Assembly (NCBI RefSeq): GCF_026212465.1
Contig: NC_080055.1
Span: forward strand, 21,892,752 to 21,956,751
DNA length: 64,000 nucleotides
Direction: 5' to 3'
Source of the DNA: Amaranthus tricolor
Taxonomy: Eukaryota > Streptophyta > Magnoliopsida > Caryophyllales > Amaranthaceae
Shown: positions 24,116 through 37,200 of the stretch, one piece after another
How positions within the stretch are numbered: position 1 is the stretch's first letter
How the letters are laid out: the number at the start of each line of letters is the position of its first letter
The notes under the pieces: generated by a model
Databases searched by the model: none
What the model saw: the letters and a program-made list of their open reading frames with translations, nothing else
Told to the model about the DNA's origin: nothing
Position numbers and translations under genes: made by a program

Positions 24116-24120
24116 ATTAT

Positions 24121-25447
24121 GTGGTTGAAATTTTTTGATTTGCATAAAAGCTGTAAACTTTGATATTTTGATCGCTGTAATTCTTTTATAAACAATACTG
24201 ATGTAATTTACAACAGTCCTAATCTTTAAGGCTATTATTCACAAAATACTATTTATAATTTATGTCTCATAAAGTTTAATGTACACATATATGTGTTCCC
24301 TACTAGTACTATCAAAGTTTAAATTTATCAATAATGAAGCCCGGTTAATTTAATTTAGGATCGAATTTTGGTAAATCTAAATTGGTTAAGAATTTGGTAA
24401 GCTCGATTCACAAATTAGATTTTAGGTCAGTTCAAAATTAGATTAAACTTAAATTTAGATCCTTAAGAAATATTTTATAGGATTATGAAGTTGTGAATAT
24501 AAAAGCATTGTTGCCCCACCAATGAGACAATTGATGACTTCAAATTGCCTAAAATCAACCTATTCATCGTTTAATTTATCCTCTCAAGTGGAGAAATTAC
24601 AATCATATATCAAACGCTACAACCAAAAACCAAACCTCACTAAAAAATGAAAAATCATTTACTTTGATGATTGATCTCCATTTGAGTCTAAAAGTATTTA
24701 ATAATACTTTAAATATATACTTCTATGATTGATTTTACTACCATACTTTTAAAAACTCTCATTTTAATTTCACAAATTGTATATATTTCTATGATCAACT
24801 TTATCATCTTTTTATTTTAATTAATCTTTAATAATTTAGGTCTGAAAGACGTCTCTCAGAGAGACTCAGGAGATCGGCCGTTTTAGTTTTTATATTATAG
24901 TAAATTCAAAATAATATTGTCTTTTATTTCAATGGAGCAAAAAATTTATATTTCTTTCATTTTGAATAATATTTGTTTTAAGGATCAATCGAAAATAACT
25001 TATATTTGTTATCATTAACACAGGTATAATTGTATACATTTGAATATTTGATTTGATCTCTCCACCTCAACCTTTTTGAAAATTACTTATTGAGTAAAAA
25101 AATATTGTAAATTCTAAAGAAATAGAAGTAGGATGTAGTGATTAAAATTTTAAATATTGCATTTTTAGATCAATTTATTTAGGTTATATGGACACCTTAT
25201 CAACTTGTTAATCCTTATTTATATTTCTGTATTTTAAATTATTTTCAATTAATAAATTATTTATTTTGTCGGTACTAGTAAATATTTTAGTACGTAGAGT
25301 AGTGTACTAATTTAGGTATAGATTTATGGTGTGCTCAACATAGCAAGTTAAGTAGCTTGATAGTTTAACAAGGTTGAAATGATACTTCTATTTAGAAAGA
25401 TGTCAACGTTTGGTGAAAATTAGAAACAAATAATTAAAAAAAATATG
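24121..25447. other. AT-rich intergenic spacer
   Basis: No gene recognised. A fragment at about 24838-24880 (AGACGTCTCTCAGAGAGACTC) belongs to the GAGAGAC inverted-repeat MITE family seen complete at 26698 and 28663. Confidence 0.55.
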
Positions 25448-25890
25448 AAAAATTTTACATAATAGCCAATTTTGCAAAATAGTTTTTAAGATAAGCAGTT
25501 TTTTTTTTTAAGTTGTGATTTGGAGCTGTTCGCTGTTAGTAACAGCGAATAAAGACTGGAGGTCAAATAAAGTCAAAGAGTCTGTTCGCTGTTACTAACA
25601 ACGAACAAAGACTTTGACTATTTTTGATCTTTAGTCTTTATTCGCTATTAGTAACAACGAACAGATGCGCGCTAAAAACAGCAGGTCTTCTTTTCTTCCT
25701 CATTTTTGACCCTGTTTGACCAGGTTTTAGCTTTATTTGCTATTAGTAACAGCGGACAGATCCTTTGTCTTTTTTGAACCCTCTATATGTGTTCGCTGTT
25801 ATTAAGTGCGAACAAACTAAACCTCAGATCTGGGAAAAAACTACTTATCTTGAGAAATAGTTTCAAAAGTTTGCAATAATGTGAATTTTT
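25448..25890. mobile_element. Third palindrome-carrying inverted-repeat element
   Basis: About 440 bp. The ends align as imperfect inverted repeats of about 55 bp (left ...TTTTTAAGATAAGCAGTTTT, right complement ...TTCTCAAGATAAGTAGTTTT). Five degenerate palindromes with core TTCGCTGTTAGTAACAGCGA lie between 25529 and 25814. This is the same core as in the Pack-MULE at 13562, though the terminal repeats differ. No coding sequence and no clear target duplication. Confidence 0.6.
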
Positions 25891-26059
25891 TATATTTTTT
25901 TGCTTATTTGTTTCAAATTTTCATGTTCAGTAAAGTAGAAGTCTAAGTAGCATTTAGTGGTGTATATTGCAGATTAATACTATTCAAAAAATTACAACTG
26001 GTAACGTTTCAAAATAAAGCAGCCGCGTAACATTTTTTCTACATTTTTTATAAATATTA

Positions 26060-26317
26060 CTCCCTCTAATTCTTTTAAGCTGTCCCATTTAGTTTTTGAC
26101 ATTATTCACCGATGCCTCTTAATTTATATTTTATTTTTAATCTAGACCTCAAAATATAGTCAAGTGAGATCTTGTTTCATTTGTCTCAATGTAAATTTTA
26201 TTAATATTAAATTTTTATAATTTTTAATCATGCACAACTAGAGATATTTAGAATTGAATTAGTGCATTGGATAATGTGCCAAAACTAAATAAGACGATTT
26301 AAAAGAATTGAAAGCAG
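26060..26317. mobile_element. Stowaway-like MITE
   Basis: Inverted ends CTCCCTCTAATTCTTTTAAG and the complement of TTAAAAGAATTGAAAGCAG, extending into GTCCCATTTAG / CTAAATAAGAC. TA borders the left end. Interior AT-rich and non-coding. Confidence 0.6.
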
Positions 26318-26697
26318 TTAATTCTAAGAGCTATTATAACCTCTACTTTAACCGAAAATATCAATGTACACAATTAATTGGACAACTAAATATCTAACAA
26401 CTATAATTGTACCGATACTGCTGCATAAAACTACAGGCCTATTCCATTAACAAAGTATCTATGATTGCCATGATTGAATATTGATTGTGATTACGCAAGC
26501 AAGTGTTGATTGATTAAATTCTAATCGTTGTGGAGAATGAATCAGCCCTCAATTTAAGTGTTCTCCAATACAAACCAATATGTGGATTATGGAATTGTAA
26601 TTCGTAAAACGACTTCTACTGTTATTAGTAATCTAGTACACAAAACTCACATAAGGTTTTTTATTTTTATTTTTTTGTCTCAGTTTTCACAAATTGT

Positions 26698-26829
26698 TGT
26701 GAGAGACGGTTTATTCAAGAGACGTATTAGATATATAGGCTAAATAGCTCAATTAATACAATTTAAAGAGAAAATAAAAATGCGGAGGCTTCTTATTTTC
26801 AAGTCGTCTCTTTGAGACGATCTCTCACA
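26698..26829. mobile_element. Small inverted-repeat MITE (GAGAGAC family)
   Basis: Inverted repeats of about 25 bp: TGTGAGAGACGGTTTATTCA on the left against the complement of TTTGAGACGATCTCTCACA on the right. Same family as 28663-28803. Confidence 0.6.
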
Positions 26830-26839
26830 AGAGTAACTG

Positions 26840-28226
26840 CTCTGTTTTATATTTATAATACTTAACATTCATTAGAAAGGTGGGGTACAAGCTTCAACAG
26901 GATTAGTATTTGGGCTGACTGTCTTAACTCTCCCTATTTTTCAGAGTTTTTTTCACCTTTTCTATTATAATCTCCTTGTAAATACCATATTCATCACGAC
27001 CCTGTGAATTAGTAATTTCCCTTCTTACCTCCTCTAAGCCTCTTGGTCCATTAACGATTGAGAAAAATATTTCCCCCATCTCGTCTAATTTTCTCATCCT
27101 TGATGTACTTAACTGCCTCAATGCCTCACTTCCTCCTAGACCTAGCCACTGCAAACTTATAAATACACTTCTCTTCCGCTTATATATCCAACATTTTATA
27201 TATGTTAAACTTTTTGCCGCTGCCGTCGCCGCCACCACCACCACTTCAACCACCTACTTTGCTATTTATCTAGCTTTTATATACCTCTCTCTTAATAAGT
27301 CAATGTTTCTCATCCTTACAAAACATAAGTTTTATATATCTTTTATGTTTATCCCCTATCTTATTTATCCGAGTAACGACTTGCTACCTTTAGATAAACC
27401 AAAAGGAGCAACAAAAGATATGAGAAGTTGGTGAAAGAATGCATGATTCCTTAAGGTCCCATGAAAGTAATGATGAAACCCATTGAAGAAATTCCTTTAA
27501 AAAAGAACAACTCATAAAATAATGCATCCCAACACCCTGGGGCCTTTGCTAGATTGTCCTGTCCACTCTATCTTCTAATCTAATTGATCCTTTCCTTCAC
27601 TAGTGGTCTGTCATTGGATACCTGTCTTTTCATCCTTGGAATTTTTCATTGAACAAAGTGTATGCCAGACAAATGGGCTCATCTCATGGTGAAAAAGCCT
27701 CATACAAAACTTGTTGCTTCGTTCGTCCTGTACAAGACCACCTCACCATGCGACATACCCATATGTTTAGATGCATCGGTTATTGTATGGAGACATTTTT
27801 ATAAGCAAAACTTGAAGTGTATAATTCATCATTATACCTGGTGCATCCCGCTTATTGATAAAGTATGTAAGAGTCTTATTACCATGGGCAGGACTCAGTG
27901 GGCGGACGATGATGATTTTACACAAATCAATATGGTTTTCATCACTCAAATGGCTCAATAATACAATGATTGTACTCAGTTTCCAAACTTCGTCAACACC
28001 TCAAGCTAACAATCGCACACGTTTGGCTCGACTTCATTGCACGCAAGATCACTACGTTAGCAGAACGATTTACATTTTACAACACACTGAAACAACTATT
28101 GTATCTACGATAAATTACAGCTTCTAACCATGCTTTACATAGACGATGATTGGCAAGAGAAAATTTGGCAGAGACGAGAGTCTTGAAAGCTCGCATATCA
28201 TAGTAGTAGAGGATTAGAGGAGAGTG
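26840..28226. other. 3' flank of the diacylglycerol kinase gene
   Basis: A minus-strand open frame at 26924-27253 has only a GTG at its start and no recognisable domain, so I do not call a gene. The 3' untranslated region of the kinase must extend leftward from 28226, but I cannot fix the polyadenylation site. The stretch 27600-28130 is of mixed composition without recognisable coding. Confidence 0.45.
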
Positions 28227-31200
28227 TTATTCACCTCGAATCATTACAGAATGAAATGGGACTCTCGTTATTTCCACAAATGTCGAATACTCTCTATCTA
28301 ACGGTTGTTTCCATGGCTCCCCGTCCATTTGCATAAACGATTGTTTCCATTCGCCACCTCGTACTTCAAACCTTATCGCAGCAGCCTGAAAATAAGCAGT
28401 TACTTTTTGCAAAATGTACCATGCTATGGAGAAACCAGGGGAGACGAGGGAAAGGAAGGTGAGGAGACGAGAAGTGCTATGTGTTTTCCCATCAAAAAAT
28501 TTCATCATTGGCAAGATTTGGCTTTAAAACGGGAAAGCAAATTAGACTTCCGATCTATCACTCATCTCCTATTCTCGACAGATCATCTAATCTAAATACA
28601 GCGTAGAAGGGTATGCGTTCGAGCAAGCACAAGCAGTAATAAGACTAATTACATGAAGAAAATGTCTCCTGAGAGACCATCTCTCTAAGAGACGTCTCTC
28701 AGACCCAGCCCAACAAAGCTTAATGCATACTCTTATTATACTTTTTCCATTATGGGCCGACTCAATTAGAGATGGTCTCTCAAAGAGACTGTCTCTCAAA
28801 ACAATTTGTCAAAAACTTGGCAATCGGTCCTTGTACAAAAAAGATTAATTTTGACTTCTGTGGGAGCCGGAGGTGAGTGGATGTTCAAATTCTGATCTCG
28901 TACTATTTGGAGACAAAGAAGTCACACGATTCAATTTTATGCAAAGTTCCAACTAAACATGAAGACAAACAAGCTCAATTTTCGTTTACGCATTAGTAGG
29001 CATGGCTGCACCAGAACCTCAGCAAATACAGACCAAACAGGGTTGTGCAGAGTGCTTTTGCCACTAATTTTCCATGAAAAATCAAGCAATCCGAAGTGGC
29101 TATTTCAATCACAGAAAATACAGGATTACTGACCTGTGCAATGTGCTTGGCAGATATTAATTCTACCATCACAAAAGAGGCATGCCATCCATGCTTCAAA
29201 CCAAAAATTTCAAGAAGACCATCATCAGCGTTGGCCTCAACAAAGCCTCTCTGCAGATGTGATGCAACATTTGATACCATATTTTAGATAAAAACAAGAA
29301 TCAAAAAATAACATATTTTAGGTAAAAACAAGAATCAAATGCCAAAATTTATTTCAAAATGCACAGAGGTTGAGTTTAAATAATCAAAAATGAAGTAATA
29401 GAGGACAAGATTGTAGCAAGGTAAGATCACTGCGGCACACAAGCTATGGCATCATGCATCAAGACCTGATATTCAACGATTTTAGCCATTTCAGTAGCGT
29501 GTTGCTCGAAAAACAGTGCACAAAATTCTTGCAATTTTTGGTAACTTTAGATCAAATCTTCTATCCCATCAATAAGTGGTGAGCTTTCTACCTCATTTCG
29601 GCTATTTAATTCTAGTGTCTCTCATCATGTCACTGAAATATGAACCTTACATAATATCAATGATGGGAGTGTCCTATTCTATGTTTTAAGAAGTGCGGCT
29701 CGCCATGAGGCGCTAAAAGGTGAGCACTTAAACGCTCCCTTGAGTCTAGGCGCAGTGCGACACAGGAGGCTCTTCAAAGGCACACCTTTTTGCCCCTCAC
29801 ACGCCTCATAATATGCCAGATGCCATTTTTGATAAAGAACATGTCTTTGCCTAGTATTATTGAAATAGCCTTCAATTCTAAGATGTTTATTGAGTGGAAA
29901 GCAAAAATATACCCCCTTCATGATTCTGATTTAGATTTCAAGTGCTTGTTCAAGTGTGTCACAAAACATTTCATGCACCATGAAGCACTGTTTTCTTTCT
30001 TTACCTTTGTCTTTGTTTAAGTTATTATTTCTTTTATTAACGCAAGACTATGTTATCAACTTATCGTATGACTTTATGTGCTAAAGTCGTGTTTAGCTTT
30101 ACTTATGTTATTATAATATAAATTTCATGTTGTTTTCACTTTTAGCATCTAGAACCAAGAAGGCAAGGGTGGAGAGAGTGGAGGAAGTGAGAAGAATACC
30201 TTTTCCAAGTAGTCAGGTCTCAAGTTGCCCCATGGATTTCTTCCACTTGCATAATTATGAAGATTCAATGCCACTATTGATCTTACACTGAAAAACAGAG
30301 GCAACCATGAGGAAAGGGCGCAAAGTAGCACTCTTACAAGCAAACAAATGGAATGTTTTTTGGCATAATGCAAAAGGAAGTAAGCTAAGCATCGTAAAAG
30401 ATTACTAATTACCTAGATGGAACCCGTATGTGCTCCCATTCTGAACAGTTGATTTTTTTAATATGAACTCTCAAAATGTTATTGAGTCCCCTGAAAACAC
30501 AAGTAATCCCATATAAGAAAATCTGCATGAAGAAAATAGAACTTTTGGGCATGTAGTGCACAAAGGAAGAATACCATTACGATTTACGAGAAAAGAATCG
30601 AAGATTAACTAGCTAAAATGTAACATTTTGGGCTAACCCAGAATAAAGCTGATTAAACAAAAGATTTACACATTACATGTGAGATGATTTTAGCAGTTAA
30701 ATGTATCAATGATTGGTGAAGTATACAATAGTTATCATGATCCTTCCCATGGAAAATCTAAGCTCATAGGTAACAATTAATTAAACTAAAAACTTGTAGA
30801 ATAAGATAAGATGTTGCAATGTTCATGCCAAATTTTGACTTATAATTTCCACATCCTAATAGTGAACAAAAAAGCTAATCGCTAAAGTAAAGCTTATCAT
30901 TTGCAATAGTACATATTAAGGGTGCAAAGGAGTCAAACCAAGTCGAATATTGACCTGAGTTAGGTAAAGAACGAAAAATTACAAGCTCGAGCATGACCAA
31001 ACTTGTAAGATTTCATGTTTGAACTTGGCTCATAAACAATTTTTACCAAAAGACGCAAAACTCCTTCAAAAGATGCTGTAAAAAATTGCTTTCACTCATA
31101 TAAATTGCCAAAATCATCTGTCAACAATCTTTCTATTTTCATTGAAGAGAAGTTAGTTCTTTGACTATGTTAACATAAGGAACCTCTTTCAATATGGAAC

Positions 31201-34200
31201 TATAAAATATCAATATCCTAGAAGTAAGCTCGAAATGAAAAGATAATTTTCATTCAAAGTGTCTTAAAAGAGAATAGCAAGGACCACAATGTCTACAAAT
31301 TAAAAAAGGCCAAATTAGAAAATCGAAACATAGGATCATAAATCAGAAGCAACAGAGCGACATAACACAATTATCGATCTTGTAGACATGCCACAATTGG
31401 AAACGGTTAAATTAGTCTTACCTTAAACTCGGATCACTCACACAAGGCGTAAAAAACCAACCCTGGGTACAGCTGTATCCAGAATAAATCAGCTGCAAAA
31501 GGAAGAATTTTCATTTAGGAAAAGTTAAGAGTAGGATTCCCATGGTTATTGGTAAGGAGCAGATCACCATCAATACTCAATTATCAATCTTATAAACTTA
31601 ATACATGTGAGACAATGAGCAGATTCCAAATTAACAAGTTGCTTAAAGACCATAAAAACATTAAAGCATTTCAAAAAGGAAAAATTGATATTAATAATCC
31701 ACCCTTTCACCATCTGCTATGAATAATTCCAACTTTAAATTATTTTTTTATAAATCAACTTTTGCCCTTAGTTTGTTGTTAGCATACTAATAGGGTATGC
31801 TAATAGCAAACTAAGGGCAAAGGTTGAATAATTATAAAATAAAAGGTTATGCTATGCTGATAGCAAACTAAGGCTAAAGGTTGGATTATTAAAAAAATCC
31901 AAAGGTGGATTATTCACAGTGGATGGTTGAAAGATTGGATTATAAGAATCAATTTTCCTTTCAAAAATTGGGATTTACAACAGGTAAGAGTAAATATCCA
32001 TAGATATGCCACAAAATATTGAAAAGGAAATGAGAAGCAAACTAACTAAGTAGGGTTCAAACATATGCCATATTAGCAGTACCTTATTTGAAATTGGACC
32101 CTGAGCAAGGTAAGGTTTTTCATTACGCAGGTTATGGAAGCTAAAAGCAACTTGTGCATCCATACCTGCAGCCCCAAAAAACAGTACCTAAGTATTATCT
32201 TTTACATCACTAAACAAGGAGAAGATATAATATTAGAAAAACAGCTGGAAGATAGTCTCTGCATGAACAGAAAATATAAATGACTTCCTCCAGATAATCT
32301 ACAGTCCAGCACAATAGTGATGCTACAAGCTGGAATTTCAAGAATATGGGGATATATTATTGAAGAAGATAGATTGAAATTATATTCAGGACATACATTA
32401 ACATTAAAGATAGTTTCAAGCTCTTTGAGTGGGTTGACACTTGTAAAAGCTATGTTACTTGGACTCTTCATGTTGATCCACGTACCCGTATCCGATCCTT
32501 GATGCTCGGACATTGGTATGACACTTAAGCACTTCATTTTAGGCGTAAAATTGAATATTTAAACGTATCCGACAGTTGGACACGTACCAATATCCGGCAT
32601 CAATAACCCAGTCCAAGACTCCAAGTAACATAGCGTAAAAACAAAACAAATAATATTAAAATCCTGATTCATCAGATGGCTTCCCTCTTCCTGACCTTCC
32701 GAACCCTATAAATAGAGATTATAGCTGATTCCCGTATCAGCATTCTCTCAGACTTTGCCACATGTTCCTCTAACTACCAGATGCTCTTCTACGAACAGCT
32801 TCTACTCAGTACCTCACTCTTTTGGATAGTTCGGTCGTACCCCTCATATAAGGCTGACAAGATGATTCAACCAAGGAATATGTATATTGAGGTAGCAGAT
32901 ATAAAATGTCAAAGAAACAATGACAGCAAGGAATATTTCACTTTAATTAAACTTAAATACAAATTCAGCTCTGACAAAGGTCCACAATAATTTTCAACTG
33001 CAACCAAATTAAACCACTGATCATATTTAATACCTTTGAGGCCCGTTTGGTAGGTAGTATTAAACGGTGGTAGTGGTAATGAAAATTAGTGTAATTTTGA
33101 TTGAAAAATCTCTTGCTACTTTGATGGTCATGCTTGTCCAACTTCGATCATCTCATTTTCTTTGTAAATTTCATTCCAATGCATTACCATCGGAAGATCT
33201 GGTATTAAGTGGTAATGGAAATTTATAAACAAAAAATCCTTTTTTGTGATCAAAGTTTCATTACCATGGGAATGACATGTGACTTGTGATGAAATTTGAC
33301 ACTATAAATCATTCTCATTACCACCATTTATCACTAACCAAACGGGCGGTTGAGGTATTACGCATCAATTTCATCTTTCCATACTTCTATATTAAATACA
33401 TATTTTGCGCAAACATTTAGCTTGATTAATAGAGTTAGCAATTATAGAGCTAACTGAAAATTTCGAATAGAACATTCACTCCAATGAAGAAAATCACTAA
33501 TTACTAGTTGATCAAGCTAATTGTTTATGTGCGTACAATTATCTATAGTGGAGTTAGACATAGTGAAGGATATGAAGGCATGGTATGAGAAGAAAATTAA
33601 GTAATGAACTTGGGCACAGATGCACAATGTCAATGGTTCGCTAATCTTCCAGCAAATCGCAAATCCAAAAAAGCAAGTGAATTATGTTGCACTGATTGGG
33701 CACATAGGGTAAATCTAACAGAAGTCGAACAAGCAGATGGAGCAAAATTGAAAAACAAGAATATGAAGGCAAAACAAAGGAAGCAGGGATGGGAAAGAAG
33801 GGAAAACGAATCAAAACAATTACAGCATGAATGAAGACGAAAACAAGTTATAGCATGCACAAATAATAGCAAAAAGAGGTACTTACCGATGCTGAAATAA
33901 TTGTAGAAGACTCCATCATAGCAAGTCACTTTCTCAGGAAGCCGGCCAGCTAGCAAAAAGCCCTGCAAAATTCCAAACGTCCACTTCAGAAGATAAAACT
34001 ATAGCAGATATGAAAAGTATTATTGAAATCTACCCGGTGCTCTTGATAAGAAACCAACACTGTACATTCAAAGAGCAGCACCATACAATTGCAAATAAGA
34101 GAAAACCACAGCTTAAGGTACTTCAGAAGGTTGTATGCAGATTGTCCAACAGGGAATTCAGAGAAACCAAGCATGTGATGCCAATACAACAATATAAAGA

Positions 34201-37200
34201 AATACGACTTGGAAGCGTCCCTAACCCAATAATGCTCCCCGGCCGATATTCAAAAACAACGGCATTCATCACCTATACTTTCCTACTCTAGAATTATACT
34301 GTTCTAATGGTACAATAAAATTTCACAGTGAAAAAAGAGTACAAGAAGCCGATGATTTTGAGTACCTGATCAAGAGTGCATTCTCCAGTGGACTTTAAGG
34401 AATGAGGGAGCTCCATAACTTCTCCTGCAGGCATTGTTATTGACAATTGCCAACTGCAAAAGTGATATTATTATTTGTAGCTGAATTTATGAAGACATAT
34501 ATAACCAAAAATCTATCCGTTTTGAACACCAAACTTGAAAAGCCAAGCTCGATATATCTTCCTTGTTTGCACAAAAAGTAACCTCAGCCAAGGATTTATT
34601 AAAAAAGTTACCCTAACCATTATACAATCATGTATTAATCAAACATCCAATGTTCCTAACACAACCAGGGTGCAATTAATCAGCCAATGTCTGCTGCTCA
34701 TCCTTTTACAAGCTTTTTTCAAAGCTTTTGGGGAAGATAATGATCATTAAAATTGAATAACAGCATTCCAAGCTTTATAGTTGAAAATAATTCGGTTAAT
34801 GTATACTAGCTATAAATCCCAATCATCTGACAGCAAAAATTTCCGTATCCCACGTGTACCGATATTACATGAGGATACAGACAAAAATAACACAAATAAG
34901 CATGAGACATGCCAGAATGATGGCCCAGCTAGTGTGTTTCCCAGCTTTGAACAGGCAAAAAAATCTGATAAATTGCAGTAAAAAGGATAGATTTAAGCAA
35001 CAGATATCATAATGGAAGGCAAGTGTTCAAAAGCCATACATAACTGATAGATATCAGACCATGTCCATTGATTTTTAAATCAGGAAAATACTTGCCTATC
35101 TAAATGACATATAGGACCAGTACTAGCCCTTTGAAGAGATCTTTTGACTGCCGACTTCCAAGCAAATGGAAATGAGCCACCCTGTTAATATTTGATCCAG
35201 AACACAAGATAATAGAAGCACAGCTCAAGAGGCGCTCTTAATCATATTTAAAATTGTAAACTTCTAAATATGGAGAGAAATAAATAGAAATTAACTCCAT
35301 AGCAATCACAGAAAACAAATACCCAGCCAAAACTCCTGGACAAATCATTTCCTGTGCCAAGAGGAATGATTGCCACTGAAGGAATCGGATTTCTAGCGTC
35401 TTTGTGAAGTTCTCCTAGACTTCCAAGTACCCAACCAACTGTACCATCTCCCCCAGCTACCTGCCAAACAATCAAGCTCAATTCAGCAACTAAAGCTAGC
35501 CAAGTGAAAACTTGTGCATCCTTGATTGTTGATTCACAACAGAAAGAGGTCATGGAAGCAATACCCCTCCACCAATACACATGTTTAAAGACTGTTGCAT
35601 CATGTGTTTCTTTTTCAAATTCTTTATACATTGCTTGTTAACTCACAGGAAAGCAATCCAGAAAATTAAGCCAAGCCAAATGAATATAACCAAAAAAGAA
35701 TCTAAGAGTATCAGATTCCCAATTCCAGAGGACAAAATACAACCAAAGTGCAGAACGGTTATGTAAAGGAAAACGAGAGCATGTTACAGTCAAAATCAAG
35801 ATATGTTATTTACTTATCCATAGTAGTACATAGAGATTCTCGGGAAATAAAAGTTTGAAATCAGTACAGGAACTATCACATAAACTACCCTGCAAACAAT
35901 TTAACAGAAAATTCATTTTGAGCTACTAAAATTCTAAATAGCAGCAAATCATCAAACGATACTAAAAATTTTCACATTGAATTGCATGCCAAGACAATTT
36001 TCATGATAACTTTTACCGCTGAACACCTGGATTCCGGCTAACACCATTGTGGGCACACAACTAATTGCAGTTAATTAAACATTGAAAAAGAGTCCATACA
36101 AGTTAAGAAAATGAGAACATCAAAGCTTGAAAGGTATACATACCACTACTCTTAGCTTTTCCCGAACCTCTTTCGCACAAGCATCACCCACACTAGCCAA
36201 CTGCTCGAGGCAAGCCAATCCATACTGCACAAACTCATTAGGCTTGACATCTGAAAGGTCAAATACCTGTAATAAAGAGCAACAACAACAAACAGAAAAA
36301 GGTTACTTTTTACTGAAATAGACATGATATACTGAGGTTTAGACAATAACTTAAGGTAGCTTAGAAGCATTGATTGTTACACGGTAGAGTTTTCTAGAGC
36401 AATCGCCATGAATGAAGATATAAGAGTTATAATGACCCCAATCCTGACCTCTACTGGATCAAATGTGCCAATCATAACATAAAAGCCAAACATAATTACA
36501 CAAAACGTGCTACACTGCTCTATCTAGAGGTTTCTAAACCAATCTAGTCCCTATGTGAACTAGGAACCAGCAGCATCTCAGAATCCAAAGAAAAGGAAAA
36601 GTAAATGTCTTCAGAAGGAGGCTTTTATTCTTGGAAATTGGCACCCATAACATCATACATGAGATTTAAACTTCAACAGCACAACTAATCAATAATTAGC
36701 ACCATGCCTAGACAGTATACTTTCCATTAAAACAAACCTTTAAGGCTCCCCGCATCCTCAGAAACCGTGAGGTAGATGTGCAGTGCGATAATTGGCAATT
36801 GCGATCATCAGTCAAGAAAGTGGCCAAAGAAAAAATCTACTAAAATTGAAGAGAAAAGATCTTGGAACCTCCAATGGCGAGAAGAGGATGAAGAAAAACA
36901 AAGTACGACATATCCCCTCAAATGGGATTATATTTCATTAACAATTCAACATTACATTAATGAAATACCACTCACAATGCTTCATCTCACACTATCAAGC
37001 TCAAAGTTCCCTCCTTTACTGGAGTTCACACATGCTAATACAAGACACTCTAGGCTCTCCTAAACCTATTTCTCTCTTTGTATGTAGCCTCCCCCTTTAT
37101 TCTAATACATGTTTAGGCCTTATATATAGCCTACCAAAACAGTAAAAGAACTCTAGAACAAGAACAATATATGTCCCAAGCCTCGCTGCCAAAACAGAAA

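Noticed and set aside
26924..27253. 109-codon minus-strand open frame downstream of the kinase gene
   Set aside because: It begins with GTG, its N-terminus is a Val/Ala run from a GCC/ACC repeat, and no domain is recognisable. Not enough to call a gene.
27662..28127. Overlapping open frames on both strands downstream of the kinase stop codon
   Set aside because: No domain similarity recognised. They lie in the probable 3' untranslated region or flank of the kinase gene.
33604..34291. Several open frames within kinase introns 5 and 6
   Set aside because: They overlap or flank a well-fitted exon and have no recognisable domain, so they are intronic noise.
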